From positions 62,001 through 126,000 of the forward strand of contig SIAP01000003.1 of the NCBI GenBank assembly GCA_009691725.1: a DNA stretch of 64,000 nt, written 5' to 3'. The position numbers and the translations under genes were made by a program. This document shows positions 28,201 through 34,742 of the stretch, piece by piece (the first letter of the stretch is position 1; the number at the start of each line of letters is the position of its first letter). This DNA comes from Phycisphaerales bacterium (GTDB lineage: Bacteria; Planctomycetota; Phycisphaerae; Phycisphaerales; SM1A02). The notes under the pieces are model-generated. The model searched no databases, was not told the origin of the DNA, and worked only from the letters and a program-made list of their open reading frames with translations.

Positions 28201-28883
28201 TCAGCAACGAAGGCATCAAGTTCGATTTCAGTGGGTGGAAGTCCAGTGAGGTCCAGAAAGATTCGCCTGCAGAGCGTGGCGCGATCTGCAGAGGGACTTG
28301 GCGAAACATTCGTTTGCTCCAAGCGTGCGAGGATGAATTGATCAATTCCATTCGCGCTCCACGCTGCATTCTTGACCGAGGGCGACGCGGGACGAACTGG
28401 CGGAGTGAATGCCCAGTGTGATTCATACTGCGCGCCTTCATCAATCCAGCGACGGATGGTCTCGCACTGAGCAGCGTCGAGTGCATGCTTGGTGCTCGAT
28501 GTCGGCGGCATCATCTCTTCTGGATCAGTTGAGGTGATCTTCTGCCATACAAGGCTCGCCTTGGACTGCCCCGCAACAATGGGAGCGCCGTGTGGACGGA
28601 TGTGCGTTGCGTTCTCGAACGAGTCCAAACGCAGATCGCCTTTGCGCGCGGCGGCGTCAGGACCGTGGCAGACGAAGCAACGGTCCGAGAGGATCGGACG
28701 AACATCTCGCCCGTACCGAATTGGTTCAGGGGGAATGGCTGCAGACGGCGCGTCGATGCGACTGATGGCGACAACGATTCCAACCCCGACTCCGCCAGCC
28801 ACAAGCCATCGCGTCCGGTTCACCCAAACAGAGTAACTCAGCCGAGGCGATCGGCTACGAATGGGCACGAGTTTGGGCAACAT
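25239..28883 (-). CDS. planctomycete cytochrome-domain protein with DUF1549 and DUF1553
   Basis: A 1214-residue exported protein. A hydrophobic N-terminus (WLVAGGVGVGIVVAI) is followed by a cytochrome-c-like domain with the heme motif CFVCHG near residue 75. DUF1549 (about 180-390) includes DLTGLPPTEIELDAFV. A beta-rich middle section follows, with PGSRIALFASSVPFGF and a PA14-like or galactose-binding-like part (LGSDDGIQVFLNGAQVHE). DUF1553 (about 900-1180) has WITSPENPLMARVVVNRLW and GRGIVRTENDFG. The ATG at 28883 overlaps the amidohydrolase end; GTG at 28823 (VNRTRWLVAGG) gives a shorter and more typical signal and may be the true start. Confidence 0.9.
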   Translation of the reverse strand: MLPKLVPIRSRSPRLSYSVWVNRTRWLVAGGVGVGIVVAISRIDAPSAAIPPEPIRYGRDVRPILSDRCFVCHGPDAAARKGDLRLDSFENATHIRPHGAPIVAGQSKASLVWQKITSTDPEEMMPPTSSTKHALDAAQCETIRRWIDEGAQYESHWAFTPPVRPASPSVKNAAWSANGIDQFILARLEQTNVSPSPSADRATLCRRIFLDLTGLPPTEIELDAFVADTSDDARGKLIDRLLTEEPYRSRYAERMAVPWLDVARFADTSGIHMDAGRSIWLYRDWVLQSFRSNQPYNQFVIDQLAGDLIPGATTQQTIASGFNRNHVTSDEGGAINEEYLLEYAVDRVATTSSAFLGLSMQCARCHDHKFDPITTKDFYGVLAFFNSVEEPGVYSQLPDAERSFEPFLETPTPTQQAQLQQLDQSIAALTVERDLPGSDESAAFAQYSSEVLAENAIEWVAAPTIAAESSNGSTLAIQSDGSVLASGANPANDRHTLTLSTDATELRMIAVEVMSDPSFTEGRVGRAPNGNAILDSIVVEATSAADPSRHERIPLDWAWADVEQSNGDFSATNALTKDDGREWAVDSHTRPGSRIALFASSVPFGFTGGTNLRVSLGYTSPFGQHVMGRVRVSIAAASDRVMARLPVSSSAWYIAGPWITEAGSDPYEVARGPENARLFSRGESWGEFGWRYAPAVLEGQVVGLAQGTSTEYLARQIFAPTARDLEVSLGSDDGIQVFLNGAQVHETRTDRAVKPDQERVVLPLQAGENLLVCKIVNTGGIGGFYHRAHAADGAMTTAMVPIILPERFTREESRSLARTAWRASASPRYRALSQSLTAAQQERTTVTSMIPHTMVMKDRMVPTETFVLTRGLYDQPDRERPVQRSIPAALGVLAEGQPTNRLGLAQWITSPENPLMARVVVNRLWEQFFGRGIVRTENDFGLQGEWPTHPELLDWLAVEFRTSGWNLQHMIRLILTSNTYAQASILRVEISARDPDNRLLSWYPRQRLPAEQIRDQGLFVGGLLHEQFGGPSVKPYQPEGLWQEVAMPQSNTRIYQRGMDSDLWRRSLYTYWKRASPPPAMLTLDAPSREFCSTRRFTTNTPLQALVLWNDEQFVEIARHAAERVLADAVGDVARLALLYLRCTGERPSEECMHALMETLTANRSRYEAQVEDAEKFLATGESPSPPPEQSSEIAAWTLIANAILCSDASLVKD

Positions 28884-29958
28884 TCGCGGTCATTTCTTCC
28901 GCGATCGCGCACGCCGTGTTGGCGTAGAAATCGCGGAGAATTGACTGTGGCAGAGCGATCCCTCGCAGAGCGGGTGAGTCCTTGGGTGCGAACGCGGCCG
29001 GATCCACCATCGCAAGGTCGGGGTCTGCGATGGGACTCGCCCCAGTCCAGTTGGTTTCCCAGAGTGTGCGCAGCGCCCAGTATCGGCTCGCATAGAGATC
29101 AAACGCGCTCGCGCGCGAATGCGCTTTCGCGTCCATCTCATGCACCGTGGATGCATCGCTGAGATGTTCGTCGCTCGTCACGATGTCGGAGCCGAACATG
29201 AGTCGACCACTCCAACGTGCGAAGAAATCGCCAACCACGCTTGGCTCGTGTCGTGATACTTCGCGAATCATCCACTTGGTCGCGCTGGTGTCGAGCACGA
29301 GATTGGCATGGCGCGTGAGGAGTCCGCTGAGGAACTCCAGATCTTCTGGCCATCCACCCATGTGTGCGGCGATCCATCGTGCTGGGAATCGATCGAGGAC
29401 GATTTCGAGCGGCTCGTACTGCGATGCCTTCGTTCCATACCGCGATGCGTCTGCATAGCGCGTGGCGAACCAGGTGTTGGGATCTGCCACATGCACCATG
29501 AAAGTCATTCCCAAGTCGAAGGCGGTTTGCATGGCCTCGATGCGGACCGGATTGTCGAGTCGCATCAATGCGGGATCGCCGACCTCGTGGCCGATGTCGA
29601 TCCCGCGCGGCGCAGCCCAGAACTTTGCGATAGATGCTCCCCTGGCGTGAAAGTCGCGGATTCGTCGCGCGTATCCAACCCCGTGAGATTCACGGCGATT
29701 GGGGTCTCGCCAATTCGGCACTGCAATGAATCGAATCCGATTCCCAAAGAGCTCGCGCAGTGGATCGAGTTGCTCGATCACGGATGTCATGCTCCAAATC
29801 TCTGCGACCCCGTAGAGATCCATGGCTTCGATGAGGATCTCCGCCGCGCGCAGTCCGCCAACATGTGCGTGCGCATCCACAATTGGAATGCATGGCGAAC
29901 CGAGCCGCGCAGCGAGGTCGCGATAATCCCAGTTCCAAAGATTTGAATCGTTCACCAT
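28855..29958 (-). CDS. amidohydrolase family protein (Amidohydro_2 type)
   Basis: A 367-residue TIM-barrel metal-dependent hydrolase. Metal ligands are seen in VDAHAHVGG near residue 30 (HxH), TFMVHVADPN near 175, IAAHMGGWPED near 220 and the catalytic Asp in LMFGSDIVTS near 275. The family includes decarboxylases and hydrolases such as aminocarboxymuconate decarboxylase; the substrate cannot be told. It begins 9 bp after the flavin reductase stop and overlaps the cytochrome-domain gene, so all four minus-strand genes down to 23727 look like one operon. Confidence 0.85.
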   Translation of the reverse strand: MVNDSNLWNWDYRDLAARLGSPCIPIVDAHAHVGGLRAAEILIEAMDLYGVAEIWSMTSVIEQLDPLRELFGNRIRFIAVPNWRDPNRRESHGVGYARRIRDFHARGASIAKFWAAPRGIDIGHEVGDPALMRLDNPVRIEAMQTAFDLGMTFMVHVADPNTWFATRYADASRYGTKASQYEPLEIVLDRFPARWIAAHMGGWPEDLEFLSGLLTRHANLVLDTSATKWMIREVSRHEPSVVGDFFARWSGRLMFGSDIVTSDEHLSDASTVHEMDAKAHSRASAFDLYASRYWALRTLWETNWTGASPIADPDLAMVDPAAFAPKDSPALRGIALPQSILRDFYANTACAIAEEMTANVAQTRAHS

Positions 29959-29967
29959 CCCAGAATG

Positions 29968-30564
29968 TTAGGAGGGGCGGCGAACCTTTGAGGATGCGCG
30001 TGCGCGTCCCGTGCCGTTGGGTTTCTCTGTCGATGGACTGCGCTTGGCGATGCGCGCCCAACCATGTGAATGAACTCGAGAGACGCCCCGCCGCGCCACT
30101 TTGGTTTTCGGTTGTTCGACGAGACCGGCGTGATGGACCATCCCGATATAGACCTCGTAGTCCGCTTCAATGTCGAGGTGGCGAACCAGTTCGCACGCGA
30201 TGTATCCGAGTGCACGCATCGGAACTGGAGACCCGCCAGGCACAATGAGATGCGGAATCGTGAGAAACGCATCGACACCTTGATCGGGTGCCGTTGCAAA
30301 CATCATTCTTGTTGCACGGTCGTCATGGGCGAGCACACAAATCGCAAAGTTTCGGCTGTCACGAATGACGGGAGAGAGTGATTGACCCTTCTCCATCGCG
30401 ACGAGCATCATTGGAGGATGCATCGCCACCTGCTGCACGCACTTCACCACGACAGCACTGCGGAGTTCGCCGTAGGCAGAGCTCAGAAGGAATGTCGTCG
30501 CAGGAACGAGATTGAGCACATGCTCCACGGAGTCTCTGTTTGCGGCTGGTCGGTCAGTCTGCAT
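29968..30564 (-). CDS. flavin reductase family protein (FMN-binding split barrel)
   Basis: A 198-residue protein of the flavin reductase or DIM6/NTAB type, which binds FMN and often supplies reduced flavin. The N-terminal part has VPATTFLLSSAYGELRSAVVV, MLVAMEKGQSLSPVIRDSRNFAICVLA, and a later GYIACELVRHLDIEADYEVYIG stretch, all fitting the fold. The C-terminal 40 residues are a basic tail unlike the family. ATG at 30564 was chosen because a promoter lies at 30602-30629, making a GTG at 30630 impossible on that transcript. First gene of the operon with the amidohydrolase and the planctomycete pair. Confidence 0.83.
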   Translation of the reverse strand: MQTDRPAANRDSVEHVLNLVPATTFLLSSAYGELRSAVVVKCVQQVAMHPPMMLVAMEKGQSLSPVIRDSRNFAICVLAHDDRATRMMFATAPDQGVDAFLTIPHLIVPGGSPVPMRALGYIACELVRHLDIEADYEVYIGMVHHAGLVEQPKTKVARRGVSRVHSHGWARIAKRSPSTEKPNGTGRARASSKVRRPS

Positions 30565-30601
30565 GAAGTAAGAAAAATCCCAAAGAACACGCCTCGAGCG
30601 G

Positions 30602-30629
30602 ATAATACTCTGGTATTCGGGTTTGTCCA
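30602..30629 (-). promoter_or_regulatory. promoter of the flavin reductase operon
   Basis: On the minus strand TGGACA (30629-30624, 5 of 6 matches), a 16-bp spacer and TATTAT (30607-30602, 5 of 6) give a good sigma-70-type promoter. The predicted start is near 30595, about 31 bases before the ATG at 30564. Confidence 0.65.
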
Positions 30630-30728
30630 CAAATCTATTCTCTGCAACCAGTTACGCCAATACCTATTGGGCACCATGGTTCTAGGACCACGATTCGTGC
30701 AGCGCGATGTCGCGATTCGCATCAATTT

Positions 30729-30768
30729 TGTTGTAAAGTGTTGCATTGTGGGGCACAGTGGGTATAGT
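30729..30768 (+). promoter_or_regulatory. MraZ-type operator (four pentamers, 10-bp period) over the mraZ promoter
   Basis: TGTTG (30729), TGTTG (30739), TGGGG (30749) and TGGGT (30759) start at exact 10-bp intervals. MraZ is known to bind TGGGN repeats spaced by 5 nt, which gives the same period. A -10 box TATAGT (30763-30768) overlaps the last repeat, with TTGCAT (30741-30746) as a weak -35 inside the second. Binding would block the promoter, consistent with autorepression. Confidence 0.75.
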
Positions 30769-30795
30769 TCACCACGACTCACATGGTCCACACCA

Positions 30796-31266
30796 ATGCT
30801 CTTCCTCGGCGAATACGAACACAGTCTCGACTCGAAACAACGTCTCGCCATACCAAGCGAGTTGCGCGAAGTGCTCAATCCAGCGGTCAACGGGGACTCG
30901 TTTGTTGCAGTCCCGGGCGCGGACGAGGTACTCACACTCTGGCCCAACGGAACGTTCGAGAAATTGGCGATGGATCATGGCGGGTCGTTGATCGGCGACG
31001 AAGTGCTTCGGCAATTCGAGCGATCTTTCTTCAGTCAAGCAGCACGCTGTCAACTGGATTCTGCCGGTCGCGTGCGCATTCCGGATCGACTGCTCACGCG
31101 CTTTGGATTGGCGGGTGCAGTCGTCATCTTGGGAGTTCGAGACCACTTGGAGTTGATCGCGTCTGCGCGGTGGAAGAGTCAGCAGAAGGAACGGAATTCT
31201 TCTGCGGGCGAACTTTTTCGTCAGGCCAATCAGATTATGAAATCACGATCGGGTGGGGCGCGGTGA
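30796..31266 (+). CDS. mraZ: transcriptional regulator MraZ
   Basis: A 156-residue DNA-binding protein with two SpoVT/AbrB-like halves. The first is MLFLGEYEHSLDSKQRLAIP at the N-terminus, and the second is CQLDSAGRVRIPDRLLTRFGL near residue 80. The D-x-x-x-R motif of each half is kept. MraZ normally heads the division and cell-wall (dcw) cluster and represses it. Here no rsmH, ftsL or mur gene follows; a structured non-coding region and csrA come next. The start at 30796 follows a promoter with a repeat operator, which supports autoregulation. The stop shares bases with an ATG of a 29-codon frame (TGATG at 31264), not called as a gene. Confidence 0.95.
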   Translation: MLFLGEYEHSLDSKQRLAIPSELREVLNPAVNGDSFVAVPGADEVLTLWPNGTFEKLAMDHGGSLIGDEVLRQFERSFFSQAARCQLDSAGRVRIPDRLLTRFGLAGAVVILGVRDHLELIASARWKSQQKERNSSAGELFRQANQIMKSRSGGAR

Positions 31267-31365
31267 TGGATCGCCGCAACCACTTCGACGCCGCTTCGCC
31301 ACGGATGGCGTCGCGCAGAGACAACCCTCGGACCCCGCACGGACGCGGCTTCTGAGCAGACAACA

Positions 31366-31498
31366 GGGTCAAGGATGACCCAAATCGTTCGCACGGATAA
31401 GCCATGGATGGCAGGCTGTGCGAATAGTCGGGCGGAATCACTTCCGCTCGATTATCAACCTCTTGCCCCTGCGTCACTGGCCCGACGCAGGGGTTTTT
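31366..31498 (+). ncRNA. candidate CsrA-binding RNA, three hairpins plus terminator
   Basis: Hairpin A, 31366-31381: 6-bp stem, loop AGGA. Hairpin B, 31388-31424: 7-bp outer stem TTCGCAC/GTGCGAA, with ACGGA at its start and an inner stem GCC/GGC around the loop ATGGAT (31404-31409). Hairpin C, 31430-31449: 8-bp stem with loop TCAC. The terminator ends the region. CsrA family proteins recognise A-N-GGA in hairpin loops; AAGGA, ACGGA and ATGGA are all here, and csrA lies 290 bp downstream. It could be a separate sRNA or the 3' UTR of mraZ; no internal promoter was found. The RNA role is inference. Confidence 0.4.
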
Positions 31499-31500
31499 GT
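31466..31500 (+). terminator. intrinsic terminator after mraZ / candidate RNA
   Basis: CCCCTGCGTC (31466-31475) and GACGCAGGGG (31484-31493) form a perfect 10-bp stem with an 8-nt loop, followed by TTTTTG. A strong rho-independent terminator on the plus strand. Confidence 0.93.
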
Positions 31501-31635
31501 TTGCATTTCCGGCATTGATGGCTGATTCTGCAAAAAAGATGGCATTCTCAGCTGGCACAGTTGGGAGATCGACCCAGCGTGAGTCGCATCCCATAACGGG
31601 GTATTTCGTCAAATTGTGATTTGGGAAGAATGATG

Positions 31636-31787
31636 CGACCGATCGAGCGATACCCTTCAAGAAGGTCAGCCGCTCGGTCGATGAATGTCATCCGAGTATT
31701 CGCAGGGAGGACGCATGGTGCGTCCAAGGCGAGCTGAGCAAGTCGGTGGGCGACGCCCCACCGTATCAAGGGCAGGAGGTCCGCAGC
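31636..31787 (+). promoter_or_regulatory. structured csrA leader with three hairpins and a CsrA-like ribosome binding site
   Basis: Structure 1, 31636-31680: CGACCG/CGGTCG and AGCG/CGCT stems around an inner CCTTC/GAAGG hairpin. Structure 2, 31709-31725: perfect 7-bp stem GGACGCA/TGCGTCC. Structure 3, 31745-31762: GGTGGG/CCCACC. The Shine-Dalgarno AGGAGGT (31774-31780) lies 7 bases before ATG and carries AGGA, the core CsrA site, so autorepression of csrA is plausible. The 138 bases before (31499-31635) hold no recognisable gene. Confidence 0.5.
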
Positions 31788-32021
31788 ATGTTGGTCATCA
31801 CCAGACGCGAAGGCGAAGAAGTCGTAATCGGAAACCCCGCTTCACCAATCGGGATCGTCCGTATCGCATCGATCAAGGGGGACCGCGTGCGGCTTGCTTT
31901 TGAGTTCCCTCGCGAGGTTGCGGTGCATCGCAAGGAAGTCGCTGAGCAGATTATTGCCGGCGCGAATGACCCAAGCAAGAATGTCATCGGTCAGATCCGT
32001 CCGGCCGAAGGCGGTGCTTGA
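31788..32021 (+). CDS. csrA: carbon storage regulator CsrA
   Basis: A 77-residue RNA-binding protein. It begins MLVITRREGEEVVIGN, the family start, and has the IKGDRVRLAFEFPREVAVHRKEV core with the conserved Arg of VAVHR needed for RNA binding. CsrA dimers block or expose ribosome binding sites of target mRNAs. The tail beyond residue 60 (ANDPSKNVIGQIRPAEGG) is longer than in E. coli (61 aa). A strong Shine-Dalgarno and a hairpin-rich leader precede it. fliW, the usual antagonist outside gamma-proteobacteria, is not in the window. Confidence 0.96.
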   Translation: MLVITRREGEEVVIGNPASPIGIVRIASIKGDRVRLAFEFPREVAVHRKEVAEQIIAGANDPSKNVIGQIRPAEGGA

Positions 32022-32102
32022 AATCGCTGGTCTCTGATTCGCTGGTCTCTGTCTGCGGGAGGGGGTTGCGATCACGCGACGCGATTGCGCCGGACCTGCG
32101 CC

Positions 32103-32369
32103 TCAATTGAGCGCTCGCACCTCAAGCACTTCAGGGATGCGCTCCCGCAGTTGTCGGGCAATCCCAGTTTGCAATGTCATGTTGCTTGAAGGGCATCCGA
32201 TACACGCGCCGTGAAACCGAACTTCAACGATGCCGTCGTGGACGCGGACGACCTCGACATCGCCGCCGTCAGCCTGAATATCAGGGCGAATCAAGTCGAT
32301 CACCGCCCGCACTCGTGTCAGGAGGTCGTTCTTTGAATTCTCTGATTCGACGCTGCGGGATGGCACCAC
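32103..32369 (-). CDS. NifU C-terminal-domain protein (Fe-S cluster carrier)
   Basis: An 88-residue stand-alone NifU-C/NfuA-type domain. The motif IRPDIQADGGDVEVVRV near residue 30 and the cluster-ligand pair CIGCPSS near 58 are diagnostic. Such proteins carry 4Fe-4S clusters to targets. The start is one of two tandem GTG codons (32369 or 32366). It is convergent to csrA and divergent from the lipoprotein gene; rimO and lipoate enzymes in the window are possible recipients, but that is speculation. Confidence 0.93.
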   Translation of the reverse strand: MVPSRSVESENSKNDLLTRVRAVIDLIRPDIQADGGDVEVVRVHDGIVEVRFHGACIGCPSSNMTLQTGIARQLRERIPEVLEVRALN

Positions 32370-32403
32370 GATGAGTCTAATCAGGTTTTCTTACACTCAC
32401 GCG

Positions 32404-33834
32404 ATGCAGGTCAGCGTTGCTTCGTACCTTTGGACTGTCGCGGTGGTCATCCTCTCGTGTGGATGTGCAGCCACTCCCGCCGGTGATCCACTGCAATCCC
32501 TGAGTCGTACGGATCTCGTGCCAGCACGCCAGATTGCGGCGATGAGATTGCTCGACGCGGATCCATCCTCTGCCGAGTACCTCAAGGCACTGCGCAAGAT
32601 GATCGTGCAACCCGGGTTCTCTCTTGAACTTCGCAATGAAGCGTGGGAGCGTCTCCTCAAGAGTGATCCAGTTGGGTTGAGGACATCGCTCGAACTCAAC
32701 CTACCGCGCATGATGATCTACGAGTGGCGGCGCGAGGTCTGCGTGCGGCTCGGTCGGCTCGGATGGAAAGACATGACACCAACCCTCGTTCGTGCGTGGG
32801 CGGTTCCGGTGATCGCGTACGGCAACGATTTGTGGCAGCGTCCCGAATACGACGCACTGGTGGCGCTCTGGGGGAAAGAGCGCGTTCCCCAAGTCTTGTA
32901 TGAATTGTTCCTCAAGAGTGATCCGATCAAGGAAGCGAATCTGCGGAGTCGCTGCTGGGAACTCTTGCTCGCCACTGGGCAACGCGATCGCATTCTTGCG
33001 CTGCTCGCTGATGAGCAAACCGCGACGACGGATTCGTTCATTCTGGACATGCGCAGATCGGCGAGCGATTTGGGAATCATCCCTCGCAATCGCGAGGAAA
33101 TCTTGTGGATCCGCGCGCTGCGAACTCCAGCGCATCGAGCACTGTGGGATGCCGCCCGTGCGGGCGTGGCGCAACTGCCAGCAGATGTGCGAGCATCGCT
33201 CGAACCGCGCGACATTGCAATCATCGTGGCGGCCGCGAAGTACAGCCCGCACTTGCTTGGGCGATCCCGTGATGATCTCTTTGCCGAGGTGAGCACCCGT
33301 TTGCGATCGGAAGGAACTCGTCGATACAGCGCATCGTTCGAGGGGTATGGCACGCAGCTTGCAGAGACACCTCGCGCGCACGAGAGCGAGATGCGGTGGG
33401 GGGATTGTGCGGCAGTCCTCATCGCGCTCTCGGCGCTCGAAGAGGGCACCATTCGATCGCACCTCTTTGACATTGCGGATCGCGATCAGTCCGATCGGCT
33501 GACCGAATATGGCGGACTGCTGCGACTGGACGAACACGGGAGATACGAACTGGTGGAGTTCAGTCCGCAGTCGCGCGGGAGCGATGTGCGTTACGAGGCA
33601 TCGCAGAAGATGTTTGATGCGGGGTATGACGCGCTCTTCCATTTTCACAACCACGCGCAGGCGTATGACAATCAGCGGTACGCCGGTCCTCATCTCGGCG
33701 ACTTCCATTACGCAGACAACACGGGAGTCAATGCACTCGTGTTCACATTCGTCGATCACAACACACTCAATGCAGACTTCTACCGGCACGGTCAGGTGGT
33801 GATCGATCTGGGAACAGTCAAACGACAGGAGTAA
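32404..33834 (+). CDS. lipoprotein with a C-terminal JAB/JAMM-like histidine cluster, unknown function
   Basis: A 476-residue lipoprotein with lipobox ILSCGC (Cys20 from this start). Residues 30-260 are helical and may form repeat-like helix pairs (ARQIAAMRLLD, LRNEAWERLLK, SRCWELLLATG). The C-terminal 110 residues contain ALFHFHNHAQ near 412, then YAGPHLGDFHYA and FTFVDHNTLNADFYRH. An H-x-H plus downstream Asp layout recalls JAMM metalloproteases, but the conserved Ser is not present, so this is only a suggestion. The stop overlaps the dapF start (TAATG). An ATG 33 bp upstream (32371) is possible but would lengthen the signal. Confidence 0.6.
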   Translation: MQVSVASYLWTVAVVILSCGCAATPAGDPLQSLSRTDLVPARQIAAMRLLDADPSSAEYLKALRKMIVQPGFSLELRNEAWERLLKSDPVGLRTSLELNLPRMMIYEWRREVCVRLGRLGWKDMTPTLVRAWAVPVIAYGNDLWQRPEYDALVALWGKERVPQVLYELFLKSDPIKEANLRSRCWELLLATGQRDRILALLADEQTATTDSFILDMRRSASDLGIIPRNREEILWIRALRTPAHRALWDAARAGVAQLPADVRASLEPRDIAIIVAAAKYSPHLLGRSRDDLFAEVSTRLRSEGTRRYSASFEGYGTQLAETPRAHESEMRWGDCAAVLIALSALEEGTIRSHLFDIADRDQSDRLTEYGGLLRLDEHGRYELVEFSPQSRGSDVRYEASQKMFDAGYDALFHFHNHAQAYDNQRYAGPHLGDFHYADNTGVNALVFTFVDHNTLNADFYRHGQVVIDLGTVKRQE

Positions 33835-34742
33835 TGGCAGTGCGCTTTACAAAAATGCACGGCATCGGCAATGACTACATATTCGTCGACACTGCGCAGG
33901 AAACCGTAGAGGATCCCGCATCGCTCGCACGAGCCATCAGTGATCGACACACCGGGGCGGGATCGGATGGACTGATCTTGATTGGTCCTCCCACGGATTC
34001 ATCGTGTGCAGATGCACGGATGCGGATGTTCAATGCCGACGGAAGCGAAGCAGAGATGTGTGGCAATGGGATTCGATGTGTCGCCAAGTTCGTCGTGGAT
34101 CGCGGCCTGTCGGGCGAGAATCCACTGCGCATCGAAACGGGGCGTGGGGTATTGGAAGTGCGCTGGTTGGTTGGGTGCGACGGCCTCGTTGATGATGTGG
34201 AAGTCGATATGGGTGCGCCGATGTTGGAATCCGCTGCGATGGGCGTGCGCTGGAGCGGTGTGGATGGGACGGAGCGAATTGTCGCACGGAGATGGCCGGG
34301 CGCAGACCTTCTGGCACCATTCGCTGTGGAGCCAACGGCGACCGTGGTGTCCATGGGCAATCCGCACATCATTTTCTGGGCGAAGGACGTCGCGGCGGTG
34401 CCGCTGGAATCATTCGGGGCGTCGATCGAGCGCCACGAGTTTTTCCCACAGCGCATCAATGTGCACATCGTCGAGGTTCAATCGCCACGCGAGTTGCGAA
34501 TGCGAACGTGGGAGCGCGGATCCGGCATCACGCGTGCATGCGGAACCGGCGCGAGTGCCGTCTGTGTTGCGGGGGTGCTCGAGTCGCGGAGCGATCGCGC
34601 TGTTGTGGCTCATCTTCCCGGTGGAACACTCGCGCTTCGATGGGACGAGACCTCGGGTCGCGTCCTGATGCGCGGAGCCGCAACGCACGTGTTCGATGGC
34701 AAATGGAATCAACGCACTGCTGGACTCCTGCATGGCGCGTAG
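33834..34742 (+). CDS. dapF: diaminopimelate epimerase
   Basis: Converts LL- to meso-diaminopimelate for peptidoglycan and lysine. The 302-residue protein begins VRFTKMHGIGNDYIFVD and keeps the two catalytic cysteines, in EMCGNGIRC near residue 80 and TRACGTGASAVC near 238. Length is slightly above the family norm (about 275). It overlaps the lipoprotein gene by one base and the M20 gene by 11 bp. Lying at the head of an operon with an M20 hydrolase and class III aminotransferase, it could belong to a DAP or amino-acid module. Proline-racemase-like activity is a remote alternative. Confidence 0.92.
   Translation: MAVRFTKMHGIGNDYIFVDTAQETVEDPASLARAISDRHTGAGSDGLILIGPPTDSSCADARMRMFNADGSEAEMCGNGIRCVAKFVVDRGLSGENPLRIETGRGVLEVRWLVGCDGLVDDVEVDMGAPMLESAAMGVRWSGVDGTERIVARRWPGADLLAPFAVEPTATVVSMGNPHIIFWAKDVAAVPLESFGASIERHEFFPQRINVHIVEVQSPRELRMRTWERGSGITRACGTGASAVCVAGVLESRSDRAVVAHLPGGTLALRWDETSGRVLMRGAATHVFDGKWNQRTAGLLHGA

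Noticed and set aside
30631-30728. Extra gene or second promoter before mraZ
   Set aside because: The frame starting at 30382 that runs through here is only an upstream extension of mraZ; the sequence has no coding features or clear boxes apart from those called.
31265-31354. 29-codon frame overlapping the mraZ stop (TGATG), Arg-rich product
   Set aside because: The overlap is suggestive, but the product has no recognisable fold, no relative known to me, and lies just before the hairpin region; not enough to call a gene.
31375-31518. 47-codon frame with a good AAGG before its ATG
   Set aside because: It runs through the hairpins and the terminator to 31518, so it would have to be translated past a strong termination site; its AAGG belongs to the loop of hairpin A.
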